A DNA stretch of 64,000 bases. Origin: Xiphydria camelus. Lineage: Eukaryota > Arthropoda > Insecta > Hymenoptera > Xiphydriidae. The notes beneath the pieces are model-generated. The model had not been told where the DNA came from. It was given only the letters and a program-made list of their open reading frames with translations, and ran no database searches. The stretch lies in assembly GCA_963678675.1 (NCBI GenBank), contig OY783197.1:20751934-20815933 (forward strand). Direction: 5' to 3'. Numbering within the stretch: position 1 is the first letter of the stretch; each line of letters opens with the position of its first letter. The position numbers and the translations under genes are program-made. This document shows positions 45,252 through 56,369 of the stretch, in pieces.

Positions 45252-45979
45252 ACGAAACATTGCAGCGCCCGCGAAGTGCGAAGCTCGAAAGGAGCTCCGC
45301 TCTTATACGAAGATCCTCGTGAAAGCTGCCTAGCAAAGCGGAAACCGTAAAGGGCCAAACGCCACTCGAGTTCGTGCGATGGTGTTGAGAAAAATGGCGA
45401 CGAAGATTCTTCGAATATTCTCCAGTCGCCGCGGCGGCTCTCCGCCACCGGAGAACGCGATGACGAACGGCGGCAACTTATCACCGCGGCGCGCGCGGGC
45501 TGATCGAAAAGGAGCGTCGTACTGGCCGCGGGAGGAAGGCAGAGGCGCGATGAGCGGAAAGAAAGACGGGGGAGATGGAGAAAATGTCGAAGCAAGGGGA
45601 GACCGGTAAGTCGAGCCCTCGGCTTCGACATTGACTAAACGAGAGTCGGAGACATGGCGTCCGCGAAGGAAGGATGGTGAGTGCGCCAGAGCCACTCCCT
45701 TCCCCGAGCCGCCCCTCGGTCGCCAAAACCCGGAGACACGCACACATTCGCGCGGACACGCCACCTATACGGAAAAGCCTCAACCCCGTAAACGCGAGCC
45801 CTTCGCCGTGATGCACAGCTACTTGCCCTACCCCCGGACCCTCTTCTTCGCAGCCCCTCGCGCTGACGGCCCCTTTCGACCCTATCGTCGGGTTTCTCCA
45901 GCGCCATTGGCAACCACGCTGCCATAGTTTCCCCTGGCAAGATGGCCCCGTTTCCTTTCTCTCGCCCTTCGTGCGAATA
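45252..45979. other. GC-rich stretch without a recognised gene
   Basis: CpG-rich. Competing frames (44981-45631 minus, 45330-45764 minus, 45481-45816 minus, 45631-45927 plus) are of similar length and motif-free. Confidence 0.4.
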
Positions 45980-46782
45980 CACTGATTGTGTGAGAAAAGT
46001 GAGTAGTCAAATCAACCATGATCGTAAGGCAGAATTTTCCTCGTTGCTAGTACCATATTTATGATCAAACAGATCATGAATACGGTCGAAGTAATTCTTG
46101 TGTTGCATGGCCTTAGTAGCAACGAGATTGTAGTTTATGATGGCCATGGTTGAGTTAACCAAGAAAGTAGATCAATAAGGGCCTCCACATAATTGAAAGA
46201 AGAAGAATAAGAGTAAAAATAAGAATAAGAATAAGCATATGATTTGTAGAGCTATTTAATGGTTTAACCAATATTTCTTATTTTTCCATTTCCCATTATC
46301 TTTGCAATCATATCTTCGCTACATCATTAGATCATTACCAACATAGTGGCTTCAACTGCATTTAAAATTACGAGCATTAAAGTTCTAGATTCATTTTCTT
46401 GTATTTAAATTTCTTTTAGACGTTTCTAGGTGGCGATTATATAGAAAATGGTGGTAAGGAAGGTTGAGCCACTAAATGATTGAATCACTAGATGACTGAA
46501 CCATTAGATGGCTCTGTGAAAGAACGCTTATTCTTATTCTTATTCTTCCAATTGTGTTAAGGCCCTGATATTACTGCGTGGAAGAGTCAACTGTATAAAA
46601 AAAAGATTGGAGACATCAATCGATCATGCTGCAAGTTGACCTAGTTGCAGCAATCCTGATTTCTTTATAACCAGAATCTCACGGTTTAGAACAAATATAG
46701 AATTATAGTTGTCGTCAAAATTGACCACGATTTCTGATTAAATTATGTTTCTCTCAACCAGATTTCTCTCTCATTGTGAGTG
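45980..46782 (-). mobile_element. MITE family J copy 1, split by element K
   Basis: The reverse orientation of 59156-59561. Ends CACTGATTGTGTGAGAAAAG and CTCTCTCATTGTGAGTG lie next to TA. Shared landmarks with copies 2 and 3 are GATTCTGGTTA, AGATCAACNTGCA, AACCACG / CATGGTTG and TTGTTACTA. Positions 46178-46566 are an unrelated palindrome, element K. Non-coding. Confidence 0.65.
46178..46566. mobile_element. Palindromic element K, nested in family J
   Basis: Ends AGGGCCTCCACATAATTG and CAATTGTGTTAAGGCCCT are inverted. Inward are AATAAGAATAAG-type repeats on both arms. GGGCC ends recall Harbinger-type MITEs such as the one at 56370-56497. ATA occurs next to both ends, but the exact duplication is ambiguous. 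Confidence 0.6.
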
Positions 46783-47160
46783 TATTTACCATCCGCGGAA
46801 GGAAATGTAATGCAAGACCAATTTTGATCGTTGAGACGTCGTGAATGAGTAACTGTAGCCATGCGTGAACTTTCTAATTCATGAATGGTTCCCCGATTAC
46901 GATCGTTTGACTTGACGAGAAATTCGCCCTTCTCTCGAAACGATGTAATATTTACAATCTCACGTTCGAAACCAAATTCAGTAATTCATCGCACGTATAA
47001 AGTGACACACTTTATTTGTCGTGGTAAGTGGCTTGCCGTCCATCGGGCGCAGCTGGAGTCGCTAATGTCGAGTCTGTGGAAGGCAACTGTGAAACCGAAT
47101 TACTCTGAGATATCACCTAGTATAGCGAGAGCAAATTAACGTTACTATTTCTCGTATCAT
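46783..47160. other. Non-coding stretch between two J copies
   Basis: The frame 46885-47139 has no motif. Nothing is recognised. Confidence 0.35.
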
Positions 47161-47567
47161 CACTGGGAAAAAAATTTGCTTAAAAGAATCATAATTTAAG
47201 TAGAAATCACGGTCAATTTTTTGGCGCCAACTATGATTCCATAATTCTTCGAAACAGAAATGTTCTGGTTATAGTAACAAGAGATTACGATTGCTGTAAT
47301 CAGATCAACCTGCAATATAATCGATTGATGTCCTTAACCTTTTTTTATATAGTAGACATTACCATGCAGTAATATTATCGATCTACTTTTCTGGTGCATG
47401 GCTATCATAAAGTACAATCTTATTGTTACTATAACCACGTAACAAAAGTTGTTTCAACTGCATTCGTGGGTAGTCAAATTGTAAATATACCTAGTACTAG
47501 CAATCAGGAAAATTCAACCTTGCGATTATGGTTGATTTTACCACCCACTTTTCTATCAGCGAGGATG
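47161..47567 (+). mobile_element. MITE family J copy 2
   Basis: About 407 bp, beginning CACTGGGAAAAAAATTTGC and aligning to 59156-59561 end to end, although the right end (CTTTTCTATCAGCGAGG) is decayed. Non-coding. Confidence 0.65.
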
Positions 47568-48518
47568 CAGCAGATCGCATAATCCTCGTTTTTTTCACAC
47601 TAAACGCGATGGGCGATAATCCTCATCCGACACCGCGGAAAATCGAGGGGAACCCCATGTTACGTCGCCTGTAGTCGCATCCGAATTAAATCCCCCTTAG
47701 GATGACGCGAAAAATAGCTGTCGAAGCCCCGACGAAATTTGCTTTCGATATTGGATCCCGTCGCAACCGACTGATTGCGAGCGCAATCGGCCGAAGCCCC
47801 TCTGGCAACCCCTCGAGAAGGTGAATTGGAGAAAAAGTATACGAAGGAAATAGACGAAGCGAGTGGAGACGTCGTAATTTCCCTGCGCGCGAGAGCGATC
47901 CGCTCTCTTCGCTCCCCGATTTTCCGCGAGGAATTTTAAATCGGAAAACGACGCGAAAACCGCATCGGCCTCGTCCGACCAAAATGTGGCTCCTTCGCCA
48001 GGAAGGGGCTAGGGACTAGGCGAGGGCGGATCAATACAATCGCTAATCCGGTGCATTGTGAGGCGAGGCGTGGCGTGGCAAAGAGGCGAGGTGAGGTGGT
48101 GGTCTTGCCTTCCTTCTCACCCCGTCTCACCCCCTCTTCGACCCCCTCTGCTGCGTTTCCTCGCCGTCCCTACTTGCAGCTCGCGCTCGCCTGCCCGCCC
48201 GCACCCGCCGTCCGCCGTCTTGCCGCACTTCCGCTTGCCAACCCTTAACCTACCCCCTGACGAACCAACAACCCCTCGCGTCCAACGGTGTAGGACGAAG
48301 ATCGAATTCTCGACGCGTGATAGGTCGAGCTCAGGACGCTTCCGCGCTGGTGGGTAACCGGTGCACCGCGTGCGGCTGTAATGGGTTCGAATTCTCGGTG
48401 TCGAAAATGTTAGTCGCGATCCATGGAAATTGTTTGGGTAAATTACGAGAAGAGCCTTGAATTGTCGTACCTGTGCGAGTAGTTGTACTTAATCATCCCC
48501 TAAAATCATGGAATATTA
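47568..48518. other. GC-rich stretch without a recognised gene
   Basis: CpG-rich at 47620-48380. Frames 47686-47982 minus and 48058-48357 plus are motif-free. Confidence 0.4.
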
Positions 48519-48803
48519 CATGGAAAAAAAATGATTTTGCAGTTTTAGCAAGACCAGGTTTTGCTGGGTACTTCTTATCGTGACCAAAATATCATCTATG
48601 GCAGCAGGAGATATGTCTAACAAAAGTGAAAATATTTACTGGGATGGCAAATATTTTTATCAGAAAGAATTTCACTACGCTGCAGTTACATTTGCTATTA
48701 TCGGACATATTTTGTTGCTGCTGACATTTTTGTCATTATAGCAAAAGTTTCCCAGCATGATATTGTTTTGCTGGGGCTGTAAAATCATGTTTTCCCGTTC
48801 AGT
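48519..48803. mobile_element. MITE family G copy 3
   Basis: About 285 bp. The left end CATGGAAAAAAAATGATTTT and the right end AAATCATGTTTTCCCGTTCAG are inverted and flanked by TA. The interior has the repeated TTGCTGGG and TTGCTATNAT phrases of the family. Non-coding. Confidence 0.65.
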
Positions 48804-49383
48804 AACAGTCAGGTCTTTTGAATTTTAAGTGACGTTTTATTACAACTGCATTATCCTGTTCCCCGTCTCTTTATCCTTGTTTCTCCGCATCTTAAAACTT
48901 GAGGCTCGATTACGAATACAGCGCATATAACGTGCGATTGTCAGTGAAATTTATTACGATCAATTCGTCTATTTAGAATCGATCCGAGGTGAGAAGGCGT
49001 ATACTATTCGGTTCCGTTCCACGAAGATTTATTTCCCCTTGCGAGGCTCCACAGCCGCGAGCACTGACCTATAGGTAACTATGTAGGTACCTATATCTGC
49101 GCGGGTATATACTTGCCCACGTGGCTGTACCAATCCGCAAATGAGTACGTGGGTGTACAATTTGTCGACGTATCTACACGCGTTACGTGCGCTTTCAGGA
49201 TCATCGAGACGCGTCGCCAACATTTCGCTACGTCCAAGACAATACGATACGTCTATATAGGTACCGGAACGACGCATCCGTACACCTACCACGTATATCC
49301 CGTACATCCCCCTACGCCCACCCACTCCCAATAATATCAGATTTCAACCGGTTGATCTCGCTTCGCCTCGATATAACTAAGTA
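48804..49383. other. Non-coding left flank of the 7.7-kb element
   Basis: Mixed composition, GC-richer at 49020-49330. Frames there are motif-free. TA at 49382-49383 borders the element. Confidence 0.4.
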
Positions 49384-49406
49384 CACTGCAAATGGAAGTG
49401 TGTTAT
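49384..49406 (+). repeat. Left terminal inverted repeat, 23 bp
   Basis: Starts CACTGCAAATGG and ends GTGTGTTAT. Identical to the complement of 57026-57048. Confidence 0.92.
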
Positions 49407-49640
49407 GAAGTGTGTTAATTTACACACAACACACGTTTTTCGTGTGTTATTGAAATCCTATGTGTAAAATAACACGTCTAAAGTGTGTTTTCAGATGAAT
49501 TAACACATTTTGTCTGTGTTATTTGCAGAACACACGGTTTTTAGTGCGTTAAAGCTTAAAACGTTTAACTTAACACACATGAAACGTGTTAAAATAAAGC
49601 ACGTAAGCATGATTTACACACTTCAACCGATTAACGCACT
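49395..49640. promoter_or_regulatory. Left subterminal GTGTTA/AACAC repeat array
   Basis: More than ten GTGTTA or AACACA/AACACG words lie here in both orientations, some paired as palindromes such as TAACACACATGAAACGTGTTA. CACTA-type elements use clustered subterminal motifs as transposase binding sites. The C2H2 fingers of the encoded transposase are the likely reader, which is inference. Confidence 0.65.
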
Positions 49641-49764
49641 TGTAACTTAAAACATGAGCCAAGAATAACATCCCCGTCTTGAAATCATTATTTTGTTTGG
49701 GCTATAGTTTCAGGAATTAAGTCGTACGTATGGAATATTTACAAACTTTTTTGACAAGTGTTGT

Positions 49765-49770
49765 TTTATT
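49765..49770 (-). terminator. Candidate poly(A) signal of the transposase gene
   Basis: AATAAA on the minus strand about 100 bases beyond the transposase stop codon and before the subterminal array. It is placed as expected for a short 3' untranslated region. Confidence 0.5.
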
Positions 49771-49866
49771 TTTTTGCATGTACACATTATGTATTACAGG
49801 GTTAAATGGTAATGAGAAATGCGTATATAACTGAAATTTTTTTAAATGCGAAAATTATAATGTTAG

Positions 49867-52797
49867 CTATCCAATAAATTCGACGTGGTCACAGTTGATT
49901 AAGGGAACATATTTCCCACGCATGACTGTAAAGGAAGACAATGGATGTGGAAATACTAAATTCTCGGTAGCAATTACGTTTTGCTGGGTATCTACAGGTC
50001 GTTCAATCAAATATGCATTCAATTCTTCACAATAATTTACAGTTTCAAGATGTGAAATTATAAACAATTTCCAATTTTGATAAACAAATAAGTCGTTTAT
50101 TTCTGCAAATAAAGGAAGCGAATTATCGTTACTGAATTGATATAAAATGATACTGTTTTTCTCGTACATTGTTCCATATATAACTATTTTGCTGGTTCGC
50201 ATAATTTGGCATGTATCTCGTTCAGCCTCATCAACAAATCGATTAAACAATCTTGCGTAAGGAAGATTTTTCAGCAGTAGTATAGGACCTGTTTTTACCT
50301 GATCACCTTTGTATAGAAATTTTTTTGATGGCATTCCTGGATATGAAGCAAGTCTAGAAGATAGTCGTGCTTGATGTCGGTAGCTCAACGTGAAAGGAAT
50401 GTTTTTGAAATTTCGAACGATCGGCACTAATGATTTGAAGTATGCATGAGCAGCTTCAAATCTAAAGCACCACTGTTGTCTTGCAGGTCCAAACAATTTG
50501 ATGTATCGTGGAATATGAATCATAAAATGAAATTTTGGTGTAATCCAGTCAGAATGCAATCTACTAAATCGCAATAGAAACACTTGGATCATTCGACTTA
50601 ATAAATCTATCGACTCTGTTCGGACTTCATATGCAAGACAAACGTTCATAATTTGCAGAAGCAGAATGTGACAATTAATTACATCCTTGATATCTTCCTT
50701 TTCACACTCTAATATCCATTCGCAAATTAAAAATGGCAATATATGTGCAAGCACGAATATTTGCGATGCTTTTTGGCGTAAGGTATTGTTCTCCGTAAGT
50801 TGATCACGTTCGATGAAAGCAGGTTTATCTCTTTTAAAGTGACCATAATGGAAGCAAGTTAATTTTTCATTGAATTCATCAACTGTGAAAAGGTTATTCT
50901 GAATAATGCAGTCTCGCAATGTTACTCGGCATATAATTTCCGCTACACCTTCAATTAAAATGTGCATACAATCCTGTGGAAGGCACATTGTAATATCAAA
51001 ATTAGGTATACCCATCAACGGACTTTTTCTGTTGATTCCATACTGCTTTTGCCAGAAGTTTTTAGCCGCTTTTGTAATATTCGGTTCACAAATTGCATCA
51101 ATATGTTCCTGGTGGTCGTTAGTATTACGTAAAATAAAATTATTTTCATGAAAATTATTTTTCCACTCTTCTCTGGTCGTCATGCATGAACGACAGAGTC
51201 GATAGGCAGAAACAGACTCTTTATATCCTCCAATCATCGCTGAAGCAGGGGTATCTCCAGCGCAAAACAAAACTGATCCTTTGAAATTTTTTATCTGACC
51301 ATTGACAGTTATATTGACTCCCTCAATTTGTAATTTGATGATATCGGAAATAAACGGTTCCAAAATTCTTTCTAGAGCGTTGAATTCTTTTAAAAATGAG
51401 GTCTTGACGACAGCCAATAGCTGAATACTATCCTTTGACGATCGTACTTCAGGATTGATATTTGCAAGGGACCAATAAAACATCGATAGTTTGTGAGTTT
51501 TTGAAGCGGCTCCTAAGGGATTCGTGACTCCAAGGTCATCATAATATAGTATAATAGCTAAGGCGTTCTCGTTATTTCGGAAAAAGTCATTTTCTCGATA
51601 ATAACAGCCGTCCAGAACTGTTCGAAGAATACATTTGTCATTGTTTGACGGGTTTTCAATGTGAAATCGGACTTCGTCGTTATTTAGAAGATTTTTTAAA
51701 TTGTCAAGGAAAGGTATAATATACGCATGACGATTGACTTCTACAAGATCTGGTATTGTGCCAAATTGCCTCTTCTTCTGTTTCCATTGAAAAGTAGCAC
51801 CAATAACATGTGCTTGTGGCATTACCATGCCAAACTTCTCAATAAGTACCTTATCGAGAGCATCTTTTGAGCATACCGAAGAATATATCGACGATGGTGG
51901 ATATTCATTTCCTAAGATATTTTGATAATCTTCTAAACGAAGTAACTTTGTTTCGGGGTCACATCTCCTCTTTAATTCATCCTTTAAAGAGAAAATCATT
52001 TGTTTTCATATTTAATCTATTATTATGAGCATAATCAAACAAATGTTTTACAAAAGTCTTACCAACAAAACTGACAAATAAGCATCTAATAAATTCGTGA
52101 CGCCATCGATAAGATGATCGACAGCAGTTTGTGAAACTTTACAATTTTCGCGAATATTGACGAGGAATTTGGCCGCATGCCATTCGAGAAATTCAGATGG
52201 TAACACGACAGGCTGTGCTCTGTTTTCTGAAATTTAAATGCACTCACATAGTATAATCTGCACACACTATTGTAGGACACAGAAAAAAAATATTTATATC
52301 GAAGAAATGTTAATTTTAAATTATAGCAAAGAAATATTTCTTCGATTTAAAGAACATTTCTTTAATGAAAATAATATATTCCTTAAATTAAAGGATTATT
52401 CTGTAAATGAAAGATATATCTTTAAATCAAAGAAATATTCATTTGCAACTATCCAAATTTTAAACAGTGTACATCGCATACCATCGTCTTCACGTCCCAC
52501 ATTTTGATTATTTTCTACCTCACAGGGTATATCGGGTAAATTAACTTCTACTTCCACTAATTCTGCTTCCTGATTTATTTCGTCTCGAAATTCCGGAATA
52601 TCTGGATGATTTCTACATAAATGCTGACAGAAAGATTTCCATTTTCCAAACGTGGCAGCACATCCGTTATGTACACATTTCACTCTGAACTGTGGATCGT
52701 ATCGATGATGTCGAATGACATGTTGCATCAAGAGATCACTCGTTGCACAAGAAAAGAAGCACATTGTGCACGGAAAATTTTGTTTCACTCCGATCAT
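49867..52797 (-). CDS. C2H2/tnp2-like transposase of the 7.7-kb element, 3 exons
   Basis: This is the predicted recombinase that binds and cuts the element's ends. The model is exon 1 52797-52482, exon 2 52226-52063 and exon 3 51981-49867. All junctions are GT/AG with matching phases (1, then 0), and together they give 864 residues. The start ATG at 52797 is preceded by an in-frame TAA. Residues 10-31 and 41-64 form two C2H2 fingers (C10, C13, H26, H30; C41, C46, H59, H64). Exon 2 has the WHAAKFLVNIREN..VSQ.AV segment usual between fingers and core. The core shows YYDD..VTNPLG near 306-315, GDTPAS...GGYKES....CRSC near 402-426 and a DCMHILIEGV near 497-506. Asp 308 or 309, Asp 403 and Glu 504 are candidate catalytic residues. 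These motifs are those of tnp2/CACTA and related Plavaka/KDZ-type transposases. The large last exon is intact. Intron 1 (52227-52481) is AT-rich and may itself hold a small element ending CAGTG. What remains uncertain is the exact clade and activity. Confidence 0.87.
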
Positions 52798-53328
52798 ATT
52801 AATATTGTGCCATTAAAATCCAAATTTTCAATATTATTTCCGAGCTGGCTGTACGTGTTTAGCATAAAACTGTTTAACATCGGCTGCGTTCCTATCGCCA
52901 CCGGCCAAGTTCATTGGGCCGTCATATTCAACTGTAAGATAGAGCAGTGACTCCAGTAGGAGAAAGTTTCTCTACCGATAGCGTCAGGCAAGGACTTTTT
53001 TTATCCATTGTTTCCAGCCGTACTCTGGACAGTTGGTTGCCAGATGCCTTGCCTGCACAGCTTCGTTCGTAGCACGGGTCATCGCAGCCCCTTACGCGGC
53101 TTTCCGACGCCTCGGAAGATGCGCAACCCTACCAGCCTTTGTCTCCTTCGGTTTTTTTCCTCAGCAATAGCCAGTAGAAAAATGCACATTCCCACTCCTC
53201 TCTCGACTTCACCCCCAACACAATTTTGTACATAACAGTCAGTCACCATCGACACTGCAATAAGGCAAGTCGCGCCGTCGCTGTCGCGCAAAACGCTCGT
53301 GACGCCGAGACAATCCACGTGTAAGAAA
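52798..53328. promoter_or_regulatory. Divergent intergenic region, candidate two-way promoter
   Basis: The 531 bases between the two start codons must hold the 5' untranslated regions and promoters of both genes, which point away from each other. Composition is more balanced than in the genes. A short hairpin GTAGGAGAAAGTTTCTCTAC sits at about 52957-52976. No TATA box is convincing. Unseen 5' exons are possible. Confidence 0.45.
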
Positions 53329-56300
53329 ATGGAAAAAAAGGCGTATTGTATAATCGGAGAACGTTGCAAATGTATTAGATACGTGTCGGAAAAAAATAAA
53401 TGTGACGCTGAAGTTGTACGTGGCAAGTTATTCGAAGTGTGCAAGACGGACGCTATATTGAAAGCGATGGTGCATCACAAATCAATCGTTTTGCAAACAA
53501 AGGATCCTGACAGAGGGGATAAATTTTGCGATATTGAAGAAGACTACGAGATTCCTGACAAAAGTGATGTTAATGTGGTTCTCATTCAAACCGTCGAAGA
53601 AATTGTGCCCGGCTCGAAGAATCGTAACGAAGATTTCGATCAAGATGATTTGCAAAACAATTGGAACTCAATGGAAGTAAATGTTCTGTACACTGAACCT
53701 CTGCAAAGTACTTCAAATGCGACAAGTGAATTGGAAGCCTCACATTCAGTTGCGAACGTATCGGAAAAGAAGTCTGAAGATCATGCGTTGAAAAATATTT
53801 TCAAAAAAGAGGTATGTTTAATCATTTGTCATCGATGTTATGTATTCTTGTTCTTTATTATTTAATTAATCCTTAGTTGCCTTCAGTATCTTACCTTTTA
53901 TTTTGTTTCATAAAGCCAACCCCCCTCCCCCCAAGATAAGGTTAGAGACTATCAAAGATGTTGGGGTGTTCTTTATTAATTGATGAGCCAGATGATTTCC
54001 GCATTTTAAAAAATTCAAATTATCAAATTTTTCTTCTGTTTATAAGAAAATTATATTCTTATAATCCCAAAAAATTAATTAGGATATAAAATATTGCCAT
54101 AGTTTTGAAAATTGCTAAAATCATGAAGATTATATTAATTTCTACTATTTTATCGTCTCAAAGATTTTTAAAATAATTTTTCGGAACGATATCGTTGCAT
54201 ATTGCAGATATCAATTGAAAGCGAAGAATGTAAGGCAGGTCCAAGTGAGATAACAACTATCTCGCCAACTATTCCGTATGAAGGAGAAAAATCGCAGTCA
54301 GTGATTGCCGGGCCCGGCTCCATATTATTTCCAGCACCATTGCCACCGTTAACTTTTGATTTGGAGAAAAAATTGCAAGAAGTTGGTGTTCTGGAAGCTC
54401 AAAAGTCTTTCATGTATTTTTGGGGATCTTATTTGTGGCAAGCGACTAAAGGGGTGCCTACTAAACAAGATTACCACAATTTTGCAATGAGCATTGTTGC
54501 AGCTTATCCTTTGCTTCGCGGAGGTCACATGGAATGTGTTAGTAAAATGCATATTATTTTTGCCTTTTATTTATTGCTCATTTTAGGATCCTTTGGACAC
54601 TTATAATGTTGGCCAATAATTTTTCAAATTTATATATTTCTTACACTGCAGTAAACCAAACTTAATAGTTTTTGGTGATAATTTTGTACAGTATAATTGG
54701 AGAAATGTGTATATTAAATTTAATTCCCCATTTGTTTCATTCGTCCTGACGGTATAAAACTCATTTTAAACGAATATTGTAGTCACTATAATTAGTATAT
54801 CTTAAGGCGAGAAATCCCTTTAAAAGCGTGAAAAATAGGTATTTTTCGGGAATTTTCCAAAAGCCACGCTTTATATAGAATATCTATTTCATTATTAATA
54901 AACCACGTATTCAACATTCCGTGCATCAACATACCCCTCTGAAACATGGAGATGCGACGCACCGAGGCTTCGCAGTATTGTAATAACATATAGGTACTTG
55001 TATTTCTGTTTCTTCAATCCTTAAGGGAATTGTGAAAACACAACTAAGTACTTGGGTAAGAAATCATCGATCCAACATGAAGAAAAAGACTTTAAAAAGA
55101 GACTACCATGGAAAACTCAAAACGCCAGCTGAGCAAGCCATGTTAATTGACTTAAAAACGTAATCCTTACTTTTTTTAATATGGTCAATCATTAGTTATT
55201 ATTTTAATTGTATTATTAGTTATTATATTATTTAAACTTATTTCGTTTTTTCTGGTAGTGGTCAACCGACAGAAACAGATATAAAAAACGCTCTCAAAGA
55301 ATTAGAGAAAAAACATAAAGATAATAATACACCGCATGTAAAACGATTGTTAAAGATTACACTTTCACACCGAAGAACCTGGATTGAAAAGGAAGCCACT
55401 GGAATAGTGGATATAATTCAAAAGTATCCGCAATTGAAGGAATATGAAACAGTATATTACTTATGAACTATAATATCTAACATACATTGAGAAAAAAAGT
55501 TTTTCAGTCAACTCAATTTTAAGGTTACGGGCGTTCAACCTTATTTATGGTCATTTGAACAAATATTCAGTTTAGGTAGCTGAATATTTAGTTAGTTCAA
55601 ATAAATTTTAGTTACTTTAACAAAATATTTTTTCAGATAATTATACATTAAGTTGAGCGCCCATACCCTAAAAATTGAGTTGAATCAACTCATTTTTTCT
55701 TAGTGTATTATGCGATTTTTAGGTCGGCTTAAATTACAAGAAATAATAGTTTTAAATTATTCGCAGATTTTTTTCGACTTCCTAAATTTGAGAAAAGTAG
55801 ACGAAGGTGTGATTTTCCAAAACATCGGTCTGATGATGCAAAATTTAAAGAAATACTTTTCCTCCGAAGCTAATTCAGAGAGGGCTGAAATTTTGTTAAT
55901 GACAAAACTCGAAAATGAATTAGCAAACAAGAAGCTGAAGAAAAAATTTTCGCCTCTAATCACCGTGAGCGAGGTATGACAATAATCAAGCAATTTTTAT
56001 TTTATTCAAATTTTATATAAAGGCATATTTCTGCACACAGGCGATGACATCCTCGGAGAATCATCTCGTTGGATGTAAGGACAACTCGCCACGCGCTATT
56101 ATTTTTACAGCAGAGGAAAGGATAGCAACAGTGTACATCGTAGCGGATGAACACGTAAAAATCAAAATAGATAATCCTACGGCTACGAAAACTATCACTT
56201 GTCTTCTTGCTGCATATTACGTCTGGGATATAAGGTACCCGACCGCCTACTGTAATGTCCTGGAATACATCGATGGTGAAGTTCTGGGAACCACTACGGT

Positions 56301-56361
56301 AAACAAGAATTCGACAGTGCAAAAATTTCTCCGAAAACGAAATAGTATCTTGCGTAATTAA
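53329..56361 (+). CDS. Accessory protein of the 7.7-kb element, 6 exons, 555 residues
   Basis: The second gene of the element. Proteins with this layout accompany animal CACTA/Plavaka-like transposases and are often left as uncharacterised or SAM-domain-protein-like in databases. Their biochemical role is not established to my knowledge. Exons: 53329-53811, 54208-54537, 55026-55159, 55259-55451, 55767-55973 and 56041-56361. Every junction is GT/AG and the phases agree (0, 0, 2, 0, 0). Residues about 45-75 resemble a ubiquitin-like fold pattern (VLQTKDPDRGDKFCDI..DYEIPDKSDVNVV). Residues 162-271 contain an acidic linker, then LTFDLEKKLQE and a YPLL motif. Exons 3-4 are lysine-rich (KKKTLKRDYHGKLKTPAEQA), then RRTWI and KYPQL (354-375). 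The last exon has a hydrophobic core with CLLAAYYVWDIRYP typical of the family's end. The ATG at 53329 is chosen because upstream codons lack an ATG. Intron 4 carries a 221-bp MITE, and another MITE lies 8 bases past the stop codon. Confidence 0.83.
55485..55705. mobile_element. 221-bp MITE in intron 4 of the accessory gene
   Basis: Ends CATTGAGAAAAAAAG and TTTTTTCTTAGTG are inverted and flanked by TA (55483-55484, 55706-55707). The arms continue for about 50 bp (GTCAACTCAATTTT, then GGGCG(C/T)TCAAC). Non-coding. It leaves the donor at 55452 and the acceptor before 55767 intact, so splicing can tolerate it. Confidence 0.75.
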
Positions 56362-56369
56362 ACCAAATA

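Noticed and set aside
44981..45631. 216-codon open frame on the minus strand
   Set aside because: It runs through a perfect 52-bp palindrome, so part of it is read from a foldback arm. No domain.
48347..48395. Second tRNA-like sequence (TGGTGGGTAACC and GGTTCGAATTC)
   Set aside because: Box-like words are present, but T and acceptor stems do not pair.
52238..52507. Plus-strand frame over intron 1 of the transposase
   Set aside because: AT-rich lysine- and phenylalanine-rich translation in an intron; probably a small AT-rich element ending CAGTG.
53299..53328. Upstream GTG start for the accessory gene
   Set aside because: Eukaryotic initiation at GTG is not expected. The ATG at 53329 is the first in frame.
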